From NCBI GenBank assembly GCA_024138015.1, contig JAMXBB010000011.1, forward strand, positions 72,668,522 through 72,732,521: DNA of 64,000 nucleotides, given 5' to 3'. Positions within the stretch are counted from its first letter, which is position 1. Every line of letters begins with the position of its first letter. The stretch is from Lumnitzera littorea (lineage: Eukaryota; Streptophyta; Magnoliopsida; Myrtales; Combretaceae). A program made the position numbers and the translations under genes. Positions 48,111-61,127 of this stretch are shown piece after piece. The notes beneath the pieces were generated by a model. It was not told where the DNA came from, searched no databases, and saw only the letters and a program-made list of their open reading frames with translations.

Positions 48111-48733
48111 TTTTCTAAACTTAAACCATTTACCCTATTCTAAAAACTCTAAAATTATAGGAGGACAAAAATAGGGTGTTTACATTAATCAATCGACAGA
48201 TACGTATTAGCTCAATGTTTTTCTTATGCTTTATGAAACACGATGTTTTAGGGCTAGGGTTTTAGCTCAATAGTCCTAATCTCTTCTATCGATCGATTGA
48301 TAAGGAGGGTACTAATTGATTGGTATGGTTATTTCCAACATGGAAGTTTCTGTTCACATACCATCCTCTACTCCAATTGAGAACCAAGAGATCAAGTTAC
48401 CCCATTAGTCCAAGGCATATCAATCGATCAATAACATGGCTTCCAATCGATCGATAGGCTAGATTCAAGCATCCTTCTTTTCTTGGCTCCCTTGATCAAA
48501 TGACAAAGGCTACCAAGACCATGATAACCTTCGTATACCTGCAAACGCAAGATAAAATTAATAAAATTCAATTAAAAATGGATATTATTCATGCATTTTC
48601 ATCAATTTTGTTCAAGTTGATCCATCTTATGCTTAAACTCCATTTTTATATAAAATTCCACTAATTTTTCTTAAATTTTTCCACAAATGCAGGTTTTAAA
48701 ATAGGGAAAATTATGTATTTTGAGTCATGATTA

Positions 48734-49542
48734 GTCCTATTTTATGTAATTTTTATTTCTTGTGTTTGGTTTTATGAAAAACCGATATTGTAATTATTTA
48801 TTTATATTATTTATAAAATTTTACCATTTTCCTAACCCGACAATATAGGGGGAAAAAATACATTTTAAGAAAATTTTGTATGTTCTCATTTCAATTATAT
48901 ATTTACATAACGAGATTTATTTGGTTCATTTATCACTACTAATATTATTATAGATAAAATATAGCTCACTACTTGTAGGACAGCAAATTTTGTTATAAGT
49001 TAATGATATTACCATTAAGACGTGACATGACTTAATACACACTAGCTGATACTAATGCTATTGCCCATTGATTGACGTAACAACTCTTCTATTTTTTTTC
49101 TTTTCTTTTTCTTTTAAGCTTGTCATCTTCCTAACATTAGTCCATGATATGCTAAAGTACACTTTATTATAAATATTTCTCTACGGTTTCTTACATCAGT
49201 GTTACTTCAATCGGTTCATCATTACATTGCGATCATTTAACATTTATTTATTCCTCATTTCTTATCACCCATAAAGATATTTTATTTTAGCATTGATGTC
49301 ATTAAGAATTTGTCAAAATGGACTTATAAATATTTATTGATCTTTAAAATCATAATATCTTTTCCATCATTATGAATCTCAAATTGTAACTAGCATCATC
49401 ATATTTTAGTTACCATCATAATCATCAGACTTTTAAGGAATTCATGCGCTATCTTTCTAATACTAATTCTACTTATATTCAATCTCTCAACTATCACATA
49501 TTTTATTAGATGTTCCCTATTGTATAAATCAAGTAAGACCTA
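48734..49542. other. AT-rich DNA, possible leader of another minus-strand retroelement
   Basis: No coding signal. It lies to the left of a minus-strand primer-binding-site motif, where a retroelement leader would be expected. Confidence 0.3.
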
Positions 49543-49556
49543 GGCTTTGATACCAA
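49543..49556 (-). other. Primer-binding-site-like motif (initiator tRNA-Met)
   Basis: The minus strand reads TTGGTATCAAAGCC, one change from the usual TTGGTATCAGAGCC. No matching LTR could be traced to its right. Confidence 0.5.
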
Positions 49557-51375
49557 TTAAAGCTCTTATGTTCTATTCTAGCTAAAGCATTTCAACTTCA
49601 TCATCCAACCTGATCAAATAATATGTGCACGTAAGATTTTAAGATCCTTTGCTTTCTTTATCTTCTCAATCCACAATTTTGATACTTGAAATGTTTTAAA
49701 TCTAAGTCTCTTATAAAGTTGACCTATGATACCTAGCAACTAAAATCCCGCAAAAAAATCACTTGTAAACATCTTATAGCACTTAATACATTTCTATAAT
49801 AATCCAACAATCAATAGTAATCATAATGCACAACTTGCATTTATTTTATCTTATATTTAGGATAAGGATGTCAAAGGCAAAATCGAATCCAATAACCAAT
49901 AATACAAGCCAAAAAAAAGAAAAAAAGAAAAAAAAAACAATGATGTAAGTGCATAGCACATTGATGGCTTCATGAATTTCCTAACCCACATTAACCATGA
50001 ATCCATCATATTGACAACCTATTTATCCACATAAGTAACATCAATACCTAAACTATAGGCCACATTATGCCAAGAATTGGATTCATAGTTGACACCAGAT
50101 ACCCAAACCATAACTTACCTATCTTGGGTAATTAGGGTTTAACACTAACTAGAATCAGCAAATCCAATAAGGCAGACAATTATTAAGTTGGAGACAAGAG
50201 AGTGTACATAGTGTGTAAAAAGCAAGGCTTTAGAATCCTTTACTAAGATTGTTGATCTTCCATTCTAGATCAATTAGCTAAGCTATTTTAAGAAAGAGAT
50301 AAACATCATGAGATCCTCTCTTTAACTTTGGATCTTGTAGAGAAGATCCCCAAGATAAACCATGATAACTGTTGACAAGCCTTATCTAATTGAGTTACTC
50401 TTGCCTAATCTTCATTCAAACTCGTAGGCTGAGCTTTACCAACCTAGGCCTAAAGGCCCATACATTGCATATCAAAAATGAGAGCTTGTATTAGGCTTTT
50501 GATGAGGTTAGACTTAAAGCCAGGGGCGTAGCATGGACTTTTATGAGGTTGATTTAGGCTCTGAGGCCTCGGTCCATGCTTAAAAAAAGTTAGCTTACGC
50601 TTAAAGAGACATATCCAAAATAGCTTATCAATTTTTTTTCTCCATTCTCATTGGTGAAAGGTTAGGAAGGAGAGTAACTTTTAATAGGGTTTCTAAGATC
50701 TCATGATGTGCTGCTACATGTTATGGACAAGCTTTAGATTGAAAGACGAGCTATTTTGTTATATTATCGACCTAGTATTTGATGTCATAGATTAGAGCTT
50801 TGACAAGAGTGGGGTAGTTGAGTAGAGGTTATCTAAGCTAGACTAGACCTATGCTTTAACAATCATGTAATGGATGAGACCATGTAGGGTCTTTACTGAG
50901 CTAGTATACTAAGTAATGGAATGTTCGAGCCACATTAGGCTTTTACCCCCTTGGACCGAGTTGTAGTGACCTGATTTTGGAGTTTAACTAAATGAAGTGA
51001 TTAGATCTTGTTATGAGGTGCCGAATCTAAGGTGTTGTGGCTTATTCGAGAAGCTTTAATTTAATTTTTATTTTGTGCACTAATTTCAATACATTTAATG
51101 GGTAGGACATGCACTAAGCTATTAGGTGTGCTTAGGTAATGATAATTCTACTTAGAAGATCTGATTGTTCATTCCTTTTGTTAGATATGTAACAAGATCT
51201 AATTAGAGCTTTTCATATCAGTTGGTTCTTCAATCACCACCACTTCAATTTTTGTGCATGCTTATAAATAAACAAAACCCAGTCACTTTTCCACATTTGC
51301 ATCTTTGAAAAACTCAAAGGATTCCTTCTTCATTTCAAATTCTTCTTCAAGCTTCCTTAAATCTTCAAATTTTTT
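49557..51375. other. Unresolved repeat-rich DNA with a possible plus-strand LTR start
   Basis: TGTAGTGACCTGATTTTGGAG near 50,961 and a TATA box (TTATAAATAAAC, about 51,270) could mark the left part of a plus-strand LTR cut off by element III. No pair was found. The rest shows nothing assignable. Confidence 0.3.
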
Positions 51376-52250
51376 TATAGGAATCAACACCACAAACTCA
51401 TTATTTGAAGCCGAATTAGGGGACTACGAGGTCTAATCCAACATATCCTAGCTCAAAGCCACTTAAGGATGAAGATTTCCACCATGTTTACGGCTAATTA
51501 CACTTCATCAAACCTGGATGTAGGACGTTGGTCATAGCCAACCACTAAGACCTGTTTCAGAATAGGTCAGTAGGATTAAGGGAGCCAGGTGACCTTACTT
51601 TACTATAGGCTTCCTAACTGCCAAGTAAGTCTATCGGGTTGCTATTCTCACTAACCTAACCTGATCCAAATTAGGTCATTTGATATAACTTATACCTTTC
51701 CACTTATTGTCAAGCTGATCTAATTAATTGCTTAGCTTATTTGAGGACTCGAGCTTCCTTTTCAATAGAAACCAGTCATGCATGCCAATCACCATTTTTG
51801 TTAGAACAACCAACTGAAGGACAACACGTATCCTTGTCTCGCCATCCCAAGACAATTCCTTATAACAGATTATTCCTTTATCTATTTTGCCCCCGTAGGA
51901 TATGTACTAGGAATCTCTTATAAATTATTATATAATTTATCCTTTTAGCCTTTTCTTTCCATTGTAACCCTAATGATTACATATATAAGGCCCATTTTAG
52001 AAACCACAAACATCATTAGTTGAATTTCAAAAGATTTCCTTTCATTAAGAACCTTTCTCTATCTCAACTCTTATCTAACTCCTTTAGTAACAGTCAATGG
52101 CAAGTGACCATAGTGAGTATTTGTACATCATATCAAGTCCTCATTAAGTCGTATCGATCGATAGGTGTGTCACATCCTTTTGATCGCACTTAAGTTTTGC
52201 TAACTTTTCTTTCATTTTGGTTTTCTACTTAGTGCCCTCTCATGTGTCCA
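51376..52250 (+). mobile_element. 5' LTR of element III
   Basis: It is collinear over about 875 bp with 61,742-62,628 (for example GACTACGAGGTCTAA, GATTAAGGGAGCCAGGTGACC, AAAGGACAA(C/T)ACGT(A/G)TCCTTG, TGCTAACTTTTCTTTCA). A TATA box (ATATATAAGG) lies at 51,981-51,990. The 5' border is set by where similarity begins. Confidence 0.7.
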
Positions 52251-52825
52251 ATCTTGAGATGTATAAGCTTCACTAGTATTAGAGAACAATTCCAATAGGG
52301 CAGTGTATATAGTGCAGTGAAGTTTTTGTATGTATACTAATAGTAATTGCTGTATTCCTTCCATAGCTATTGTAATGAGTATGTGAGGTTGTGCTGGGTT
52401 GTAAGCGTACTAGAGCTAAGTAAGTGTTGAGAAAAGGTGTAGTAGTTATAGGTTACAGTAAGAGTAGTTACTCTGGGTGGCTAGTATATTTTTCGAGGGT
52501 TACTTTATTCTACATACTGAAAACAATGTGTAAGTTATTGTAATATAAGTCGAGCTTATTGGTTGTTGGTGTTAAGATAGCAGTAGTTGTGGCAATAGAA
52601 GGGTAAAGTGACAAGATTTAATATGACTGTCAGCTATAGTTTTAAAGTAGGGAGTTAAGTATATGAAGTTCAATTTAGTTGAAAAAGTGATTCTATTTCA
52701 ATACAATGGTTGTCTTCAAGTAACCAAGGATATCGAATTCAAGTGTTAGAGTTACCATTGGAGATAATAAAAGTAGAGCACAAGGTTAAGGCTTATATAG
52801 AAGTCATACTCCAAGGTTCGTCGAT
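52251..52825 (+). other. Leader of element III
   Basis: Non-coding DNA between the LTR and gag. No standard primer-binding site was recognised just after the LTR, so it is probably mutated. Confidence 0.4.
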
Positions 52826-53990
52826 GAGGAACTTAATAGGCTTAGTAACATAATGGAAAGCTTAGTTACATCCATGAAGGACAACGAATGACCTATTAGA
52901 GTTGAGCTGAACAATGCCTAAGCTGATGAGCCCCTAACCAATGTGATGGCCACATAGGTTAACAAATTGCCTAGTTCGAAATGTCCAAAATGGATGAGTG
53001 GAAAGATTTTCCAGGCAAAGACTTGAGTTAGATGAAGTTAAGGAGGTGGATGAGGAGGTTGAAGAAGATGCCGAGGAGTATTGTGAGGTCAAAGAATGCA
53101 GTTGTCACATTTTCAAGGACTTAACAAAGTTACTGTCTTAATTCCGACCTTCACTAAAAGTGGAGATGTAGATGAGTATCTTGAATGGGAAGAAAAAGTT
53201 AGAAAGGTGTTCAATTGCTACTAATATGCCTAAGATGTCAAAGCCCACCTTGCCACACTTGAATTCTCTAGATATGCGACCATATGATGGAAGAAGTTGG
53301 CCACTACCAAGAGAAGAGATGGTTGACAAGGTGTCAAGAGTTAGGAAGAGATGAAGAGGCTACTAAGAGGACGGTTTATGTTTGAGTCCTACCTTTAAGA
53401 CACTTTTGGGAAGCTACAAGAACTCCGCCAGGGAAGTCGAATTGTCAACGAATACTTCAAGGAATTTCACATGTTAATGATCCTAACAAATGTGGATGAG
53501 CTTGAGGCTCACACCATTTCGAGATTCATTTTGAACTTAAATATGACATCTACAACATAATGGAAGTACAAAGGTTTTATACCTTAAAAGGGGCCATCAA
53601 GATTACTCAAAAAGTTGAAAAACAAGGAGCACTTCATTCCAACCCAGTTCAAGATGATTTGTTCTACCCAATCAACCTTATCACCCAAAGTACAAAAGGC
53701 CAACAAGAGTAGAGTTTAGCAAGAAGGAAGAAGCAAACACCCGACCTCTTAGTAGTTAAGCTAACCTAAAGGGACAACCTATTGGTTGTTTGGTTGAAAA
53801 GAAGTTTGAGAAAGGGGAGGATTCCAGAAAGAAGACTAGTAACATAAAGTACTTAAATGTTTGGGCTACAAATACATGGCTATTCATGTCCTAATCGATG
53901 TATTATGGTGATGCGAGTTGATGATGTAGACAATATTGATGATGATGCACCTAAGGATGTGAAAGAGAATAAAGAGAATGAGGTAGAGGC
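52826..53990 (+). pseudogene. gag of element III (Ty3/gypsy), decayed
   Basis: Plus-strand reading gives typical Ty3/gypsy gag: an N-terminal NIMESLVTSMKDN block, GDVDEYLEWEEKVRKVF (about 53,163-53,213), LATLEFSRYATI*WKKL, E*MKRLLRGRFMFESY, GKLQELRQG...NEYFKEFHMLM and ISRFILNLN. It ends with a zinc-knuckle relic (KCLGYKYMAIH then frameshift to CPNRCIMVMR, near 53,860-53,910). Stops and frameshifts show it is dead. The matching protease and polymerase resume only at 59,160, after copy C. Confidence 0.85.
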
Positions 53991-56252
53991 TGAAGAATAA
54001 AGGGTTGCAAAATATTATCAATAGTTATCACAATAAGGGTCTTCATATACAGTTAGTATGCATATGATTCTCCTAATTCTGTAAATATAATCTATGCACT
54101 AATCTTATATTAGTATCATTCTAATATGATGTTATTCCAGAAAAACACAGTTACTCCTTTAACTCCTAATATCCCATTTACAGCATCCAATACAAAATTT
54201 TTACTATACATTCGATTCTTGGTTATCTTAATCATAAAGTTCAAATATCCACAAACTAATCTTCAAAAATACATTTAAATATTTATATATACTTATAAAT
54301 CCAGTACTTGTTGATACGTTCCTCAGTCTCTCACTTGTAAATATCAACAAACTTCTCATCATCTACTATTAATAGCTTTTCTTCTAAATTCCACTTTAAT
54401 CATATCCTATATCTTTTCGGATTAATATCCTTCCTCTAATATAGATTCTAAATTGATAGGTAATAATAATCCCAATCATCTTAAATCCCTTTCCGTCCAC
54501 TAGTTTCTGACTTGTAGGGAATAAATACCTCAGTATCATTATTATACTTATATTTTCATCCATTTGTATATACATATATTCTATAATAATTTTATATTAT
54601 TCTTATAATTATCAACCAATCCTTTTGTTCAAATTTATTATCATTCAACTAAGATCGAGTGAGAGTCCTTCATTAAAATCACTACTTAGCTCCTAATTCC
54701 TTTAAGCTTGGATCCTTAAATAACTATCTTTGATCAACATTCTTTATCATCATATCATAATAAGTATACTAATAGATAATCGTCTTATATAATTCAATTC
54801 TTGCATGGTTATGTCTTTCTAAATTGATCTTAGAATAACAACAAACTTTTGATTAAAAGTCCTAGTCTTTTCCAAACTTTTTGTTTTAATTCCATTTCCA
54901 CCGTCACTTGTTACTTATCCTACTACTATTTTAAGGTACATAGATACATATTCGATTGTAGTTTACCTAACAATCTTACTTCATTTCTCATGTACCATTT
55001 AATAACCATCCATCTCTTATAACTGATTATAAGTATCATATAATGATATAATTCAATTTACCTCAACATAACATAAAGATCTCACTATCCATTTCATATT
55101 AATATTGTTTCACCTACCCTTGCTTAAAACTTCAAAAATATAAGTCTTTAACTCATTATTCATTAAGGGCTAAAGAGTTCATAACTTGATCATAACCTCA
55201 TATTACAGTTTCTACTACCATTTTTACACATGCGAAAGATTTTCAATTTTAGTCACCCAAACACATCTGCCTTTCATACCTCTAGCTACAAACATGTAAA
55301 TCGTTATTATATATGCGCATGTCTAAAAGAATACTCTTTCGTCGAGAAGTACAACTACATCCATTAAGAGATCAGTAGGATGTCTACGTATATGAATAAC
55401 TAACATAGAATCAATTCTAACTTCCGACAAAACATAATCAGCTATCATATTATATCCATTATTTAAATTACCAATAACAATTCTCCATTTAAAAGAATTC
55501 CACCACTTTATCTTCCAATTAAATTATCAGCACCACTTATTGATTCAATACTCTATATTGTAATAGAAAAATCAGAAATAATAATCATTCTATATGCCTT
55601 ATCATTATCAAACTCCTTAATACCATTATCAACTATCATCTCATATACCTCATTCTCATTATGTATAGAATATACTCTTGAAGTAGGTTCTGATAGCATT
55701 TTTAATATAGGTCATACTATTAGGTATGGTCTCTCTCTTCTGCCCTTACTAAAAGTAGCTCACTAATATTACTTAAGTTGTAATCCCTTATTTCCATCCA
55801 TCTTTAATCAATGGCACATATCTCAGTACCTCTATTATTCTAAAGACTCAAATTAATCTCCATTATTATCCATGAGTCTCATCATTGCATGACATATCAT
55901 CAATTACAACACAACCCATCAACAAACTTTACAATAATCCCATCTACATTATTAACATATCCCAACTAACCATTTCTAACAATATTCTCCACATCTCAGC
56001 TTTGTATTAGATTAGATACTCTCCTCCATTCTACCTGAATAACTTCATTTATCTATCAATTCTCCATGTAATCCCATAACCGGATTTAAGTTTCATTAAT
56101 GTTTATCTCAATTCAATGTTATAGTCATTACTTGCTCTATAATTTATAGTACAATATTTCATGGCCTACTTATTACTACCTACTCTCAATATGCTCTTAT
56201 AATGTCTACTTCTTTTAATTATATCACTTCAAAGTAAGTTTAGTAGAATTAC
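53991..56252 (-). other. Non-coding internal/leader region attached to LTR copy C
   Basis: About 2.2 kb without any recognisable gag or pol on either strand, lying downstream (minus sense) of the primer-binding site of copy C. A long coding-free internal region with a ~3 kb LTR resembles LARD-type non-autonomous elements. The partner LTR is missing, since element III gag resumes directly to the left. Confidence 0.45.
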
Positions 56253-56264
56253 GCTCTGATACCA
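56253..56264 (-). other. Primer-binding site of LTR copy C
   Basis: The minus strand reads TGGTATCAGAGC, a perfect complement to the 3' end of plant initiator tRNA-Met. It sits next to LTR copy C and proves that C is a 5' LTR on the minus strand. Confidence 0.88.
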
Positions 56265-56266
56265 AC

Positions 56267-59140
56267 TTAAAACTACCATACCCCAAAATGGTAGAGTCAT
56301 AACAGTCCCTTCATACAAACCATTGTAGGATAAAAGCTAACCTTACAGCCACTATTTTAAACTTAATTTACACAAGGCATCCATGACTAACTCGCTTTAA
56401 AGTAAACAATTTATAAATTAAACAAGTTATTTATCCATGTAATTATAAAAAAATACATATTTACACTAAATAATTTGAGTATGTTTACAAGATTTAATAG
56501 CCTAATCATAATCTACTTAAGTAATACATAAATTAATATTAAAAGCTTTAAAGATAAAATCCAAACTTAATAGTATATCCGATCCTTGTTTTTATATCCT
56601 CACTCTTTAAGATCCGGCAGTTGCTAGTTTCAAGGTAGTTATATGGCAACTTCTTAGTTAACACCTGCAACAACCAATCGCTTAATAAGTTAAGATGGAA
56701 ACTTAAAACTATACATCAAACACAAATAGAGTTATCAATCAAATTAATTAGATGCAATACATGTATAAGCAAATGCCATCATACGACATTGTCTAATCCG
56801 TTGTGAGATCCAAGAAATTACACCCGCTCTAATCCAGGTTGAGGAGTTTTCATTTATATGCAATAACTCATAACCAAAACTAAGCTTATGCAATGGAGAC
56901 ATCGCTCCTCCTACACCTCCAAACCATTGACTTTACTCTTATCGCAACCTTTTCACCTGTCATTTAATTCGACTAAAGATGAAAAAGGAACTCATTATGC
57001 TATCCGGCTCTATCCCTTTCGAAGGGGTCAGTACTTGGCTAAAGAACCCTAATGTTTCCCCTAATGGGTTATTATGTAGGTCTAATTTAGAATTACAAGT
57101 CATACATTTAATTAGATCCGGTTTAAAGTGTTCAATCATTTCAACAAATCACAAATACAAGCTAGAGCAATAAACCAGATTCATATCATCAAATTCAATC
57201 ACAAGTACGTACAAGCATGCGTACAATCAACTATCTAGTAAACACAACCAAATACAATTTCGAGCTTTTGAGTACTAAAAATTAGTACACTAAAATACAA
57301 TAACGTGTTAATTCCAATTTACCTAAACACAAGTACATACAAGCTTGCTCACTCAAGGTACGACTTGCACAAATCATAGCCGATAATTCCTATAATACAA
57401 ATGTTGTTTCAGTTTCCATATAACTACCATACACAGGTTTTGTTTTGAAATTCTTATTGTTATCTTCAGTTTAGGGTTTTATTATACCTAATTATTCAGG
57501 TTTTTAGGTCTTTTTCAATTATTCTTAATTTAAGCTAAGATCTAATTTGGTTTCCAAATCTGTTTCCAATGTAAGTTCTAATTCAATTTTTTATTACGAT
57601 ATTATACACAAACCTTAAGAACTCATGCTAACCCATAATGTGACATTAATCACATTATTTTTCAAGTATCCTAAATATCACTTTTAGTCCCCAACCAGTG
57701 TTTTAATTCGTACAGTACATTCTAATCCTAGTTTAACTACTGAATTTACTTTTGTTGTGAGAAAATTTTATATTTTTCATATAATTACCCTAATTTAAGT
57801 TTCCTATCAGATTTACTACATAATTTTGTTATTATTATATTATAATTTTTATCTTAATATTTTCTATTTATTATAATTTCAACTCCACATATTACTAAAA
57901 TTAAATATATTTACTATATAATACTCATAATAATTTCATGTAATACTTCAAATGCTACAATTATCATACAACATCAGGTATAAACATCTTAAAACACCTA
58001 ATTATACACTGAATCAATAATTATTCAATTAACCATTAATTAACCCCAAAATCATTAATATTATATATATATTTATATATATATTAAAGGCCTAAAAATT
58101 ACTCAAAATTTTCAAAAATTTATTTTTGAAAAAGGGCTTTATAGCATTGTTCTACATCCTTTAAGTAGTCTATACAAAAATTTTGAACTTAAAACTATAC
58201 TCCTAAAATCATTTATTTCTAAATCGAACAAAACTCAAATTTGTGGGATTTCTTAAGGACAGTATATTTCCATACATCAATTCATCAAACTAAAATTTTT
58301 TTTCCTAAATCTACTTGCTTAAAAACCTTAGAATATCAAATTTCATAATTTTCTAAATATATTTAATACTTTTATAAAATTAAATAAAATTGGGTTAGAA
58401 TTTGACTTATCTGACCAATCAGCTTCCAACCACCAATGGTGGCTACAAGTGTGTTAACAACCTATGGTGGTGGGGGTATGGTGTTGTGGTGGTGGTCATT
58501 CGTTTCCAAGTGACCATCAGGTGTAGGTTGCCTTCTAAAACCCTAATTATACACTATTTTTACAATTTTTTATAAAATTACTCTTTCTTCTTTCTCTCCT
58601 CTCCCTAATTTTTTTCTAATTCCTAACTGACCAAAATGAGGAACAGGGATGGTTTTCTAAATTTATAGGGTTGCTTGATTAATTTGTTGCCATTTGTCCC
58701 TTATCCTCTTCAATTTTTACTTTCTATTTATTTCATTTTGATTAGTTGATTTTGTTTCTTCAATTCCAAGATGCCATGCCCTAATTTTCTTGATTTTTCC
58801 TTAATTTTTTATAAATTTATTTTAATTATTTAGTATTATTTTAGCATATTTCAAGTATTTTAAGTAATTTCACGTATTTTTACTTACATGTAAATACATA
58901 TATGGTACATATAATTTTTAGTATGTATATAATTTATCTCTATCGATTCGTTAGTTATCGGAACTCATTTTATGCGTTTCCAATAAATAACGGATAATAT
59001 ACATATAATTCAATATTATATTATTTAATTATTTATTTTCCTAAATCCAAACCCACCGGATCACTTTTACTAATGTTCGTAATTTAGTCATAAAATTTAG
59101 ACTTGATCGAACAATTTATTCAATCGCCCTAAACTTTACG
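56267..59140 (-). mobile_element. LTR copy C (about 2.87 kb), 5' LTR of a minus-strand Ty3/gypsy-type element
   Basis: It is collinear with copy A over its whole length (AGTCATAACAG, CGGCAGTTGCT, CTATCCCTTTCGAA, TTTCCCCTAATGGGTT, GTGGTGG-rich block, ATTTATCTCTA). A TATA box (CCTATAAATTT, minus) lies at about 58,661-58,671. The primer-binding site lies immediately left. The right end is set near 59,140 by comparison with A; element III pol resumes about 20 bp later. Confidence 0.8.
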
Positions 59141-59159
59141 GATCGAACTCCAAATACCA

Positions 59160-60944
59160 AATTACGAAGCTTATAGAAGTCATGACCTTAGTGCTAAAAA
59201 GAGTGTTAAATTCCATGCCAAGCTCCAAAAAAGACTAAAGAGAAAATCTATTCCACAATCAAGTACAAGATCAAGGGTTAGCTACGCACCATCATTGTAG
59301 ATGTAATTGCATGAATGTTATTACTTAGTCACTAATGTAGAGGTTAGATTTGCTAACCTCTAAACATCCTCGACCTTATAATTTACATTGGCTCCATAAC
59401 AAAGGTGCACTACACATAACCAAGAAAGTGGTTGTGCCACTCTTTGTTGGTGATTTGTATAGGAACAAGATGATCGATGTTACACCGTGGCTTTTTGACA
59501 GCTATGTTATATATGATAGGTATAAGAATACGTATGCCCTTACCATGGATGGACGAAAGATTGTGTTTCAACTAATGAACCCCAACCAAGTGAATGAAAC
59601 TCATAATTAGCTTACTTGGTGTTGTCTTGAAAAGAATTGTAAGCTGCTAAAAAGGTCGAAGAGCCTATGTTTCTGTTGATTCACTAAATTTAAAAACTTA
59701 GACAGCGTGCCTAATGAGGTCAAGAGATTAATTGATGAATTCTTCTACCTATTCCCTGAAGAACTACCTAAATGATTATCTCTAATATGAGAAATTAAAC
59801 ACTGCATTGATCCTACAACTCGACACAACCCTACCAAATCGATCTTCATAGGATGAATCTCGAGCAAGCTGTCAAGATGAAGAGGCAAGTAGACAAGTTG
59901 ATTCATATAAGATGAATCCTAAGCAAGCTATCAAGATGAAGAGGTAAGTGGGAAAGCTTATTGAGCATGGTTATGTAAGAGAGAGCATGAACCCATGTAT
60001 TGTGCTTACTCTACTTATACCCAAAAAAGATGGTTCATGCTGCATATACATTGATAGCCAAGCTATTAACAGCATTACTATAGAGTATAGATATCTAACA
60101 CCGACCATGGTTAGACGAGCTTCATGGTACCTAAGTATTCTCTAAGATTGACCTAAGTAGTGGCTACCATCAAATTCGCATGAGATCAAAAGACGAATTG
60201 AAGACTACTTTCAAAACACGATATGGTCTCTATGAATGGGTTTGTTTTTTTGGCCAAAAAGTATCTACTCGTGAGCTATTGGTTTTAGAACTTCAACCAG
60301 ATCAAAACTGCCAACCTTCTCAAGGAAAACCTCTACTAGCTTAGTAAGGCAAAGGATGTCCACAAGGTCGTTGATAGCTATAAAACTTGTAAGAGGGCTA
60401 AGCAAAGAAGGGAGCTACATGAAGAGTACATGCCTCTGGCCACACCAACCTTACCTAAGTTAACCTCAGCATGGACGTTATCCTAGGGTTATCCCGAACA
60501 TCTCGAGGACGAGATTCGATTCTTGTAGTTGTGGACCATTTCAACAAAATGAAACACTTCATATCATGCCACCAAAATAACAATATTTTATATATTATTG
60601 ATATATTTTTGTAGGAAGTGGTCAAACTACATAGAGTTCCTAAGTTCATCGTTTAAGATTTGGATGAGTTATTTTTAAAAGACACTATGGAGAAGACTTC
60701 ACACCAAGCTTGTGTTCAACACTAGTAGCCATCCCTAGATTAATGGGTAAACCGAGATGATGAATAAAACTCTTAGTACACTACTTTAAGCTATTATAGG
60801 CAAGATCTTAAGAGATTATGACCTATGCCTATCGATTGTAAAGTTTGCATAGATTTCATTTTCATAAAAGGGGCTTTCTAGAGACCCCTTCGAACCAATT
60901 CTCGTATGAATTGCTAAGGATCCAATAAGTCCAACATTGATTCC
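59160..60944 (+). pseudogene. pol of element III, part 1: protease, partial RT, partial integrase
   Basis: Plus-strand blocks in order: LVLKRVLN and a linker; KHPRPYNLHWLHNKGALHI (59,361-59,417; retropepsin region, open to 59,610); GYVRESMNPCIVLTLLIPKK (59,972-60,031), SKIDLSSGYHQIRM and TRYGLYEWV (to about 60,240), all RT fingers/palm. RT then stops before the catalytic YxDD motif, and the rest of RT and most of RNase H are deleted. Integrase follows at 60,345 (KDVHKVVDSYKTCKRAKQRR, zinc-binding region) with decayed core pieces around 60,580-60,900. Stops and frameshifts are frequent. It is interrupted at 60,944 by plastid DNA. Confidence 0.85.
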
Positions 60945-61053
60945 TATATCTGGTCTTGTTTCCACTTTTCCAGTCATTCTAGATACAATTTTAAAATATT
61001 GGATCTTTCGTTATTTAAATCGTATATCACCATCACTTGTAGTGATTTATCAA
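60945..61053 (+). pseudogene. cemA: Plastid cemA 3'-end fragment
   Basis: Translation gives ISGLVSTFPVILDTILKYWI followed by FRYLNRISPSLVVIYQ, the C-terminal segment of CemA, a chloroplast inner-envelope membrane protein whose usual end is VVIYHSMN(D/E). It stops at the junction with matK sequence. Nuclear, too short to function. Confidence 0.88.
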
Positions 61054-61054
61054 T

Positions 61055-61127
61055 GAGAAAGATTTCTACATATACGGACAAATCGGTCAATAATATCAGA
61101 ATCTGACAAATCAGCCCAGGTCGACTT
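61055..61127 (-). pseudogene. matK: Plastid matK fragment (reversed)
   Basis: The minus strand translates as KSTWADLSDSDIIDRFVRIC followed by RNLS, a conserved block in the C-terminal domain X of MatK, the plastid group II intron maturase. Its orientation is opposite to the neighbouring cemA and ndhH pieces. Confidence 0.88.

Larger units (their letters stand above)
44634..48184 (-). mobile_element. Solo LTR nested in the element II LTR (about 2.27 kb without its own insert)
   Basis: On the minus strand it starts TGTAAACACCCTATTTTTGTCC at 48,184 and ends AGGCTTGACA at 44,634, so it has TG...CA termini. Flanks ATAAT (44,629-44,633) and TTAAT (48,185-48,189) are a near-match for a 5-bp target duplication. 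A TATA box (CCTATAAATACGAG, minus) lies at about 46,193-46,206. No internal coding DNA or second copy is present, hence a solo LTR. Confidence 0.7.
43411..48733 (-). mobile_element. 5' LTR of element II, interrupted by nested solo LTRs
   Basis: The LTR parts are 43,411-44,628 and 48,190-48,733. They are collinear with the 3' LTR at 38,089-39,186; the match breaks off at 44,628 and resumes at 48,190. Without the insertion the LTR would be about 1.77 kb. Its minus-strand start (TAATCATGACTCA at 48,733) corresponds to TGATCACGACTCA in the other LTR. Confidence 0.75.

Noticed and set aside
32053..59140. LTR copies B and C as the two ends of one 27 kb element
   Set aside because: Both are minus-strand, B has a polypurine tract and C a primer-binding site. 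But their U3 starts are unrelated, and C lies inside element III between gag and pol, so they are not a pair.
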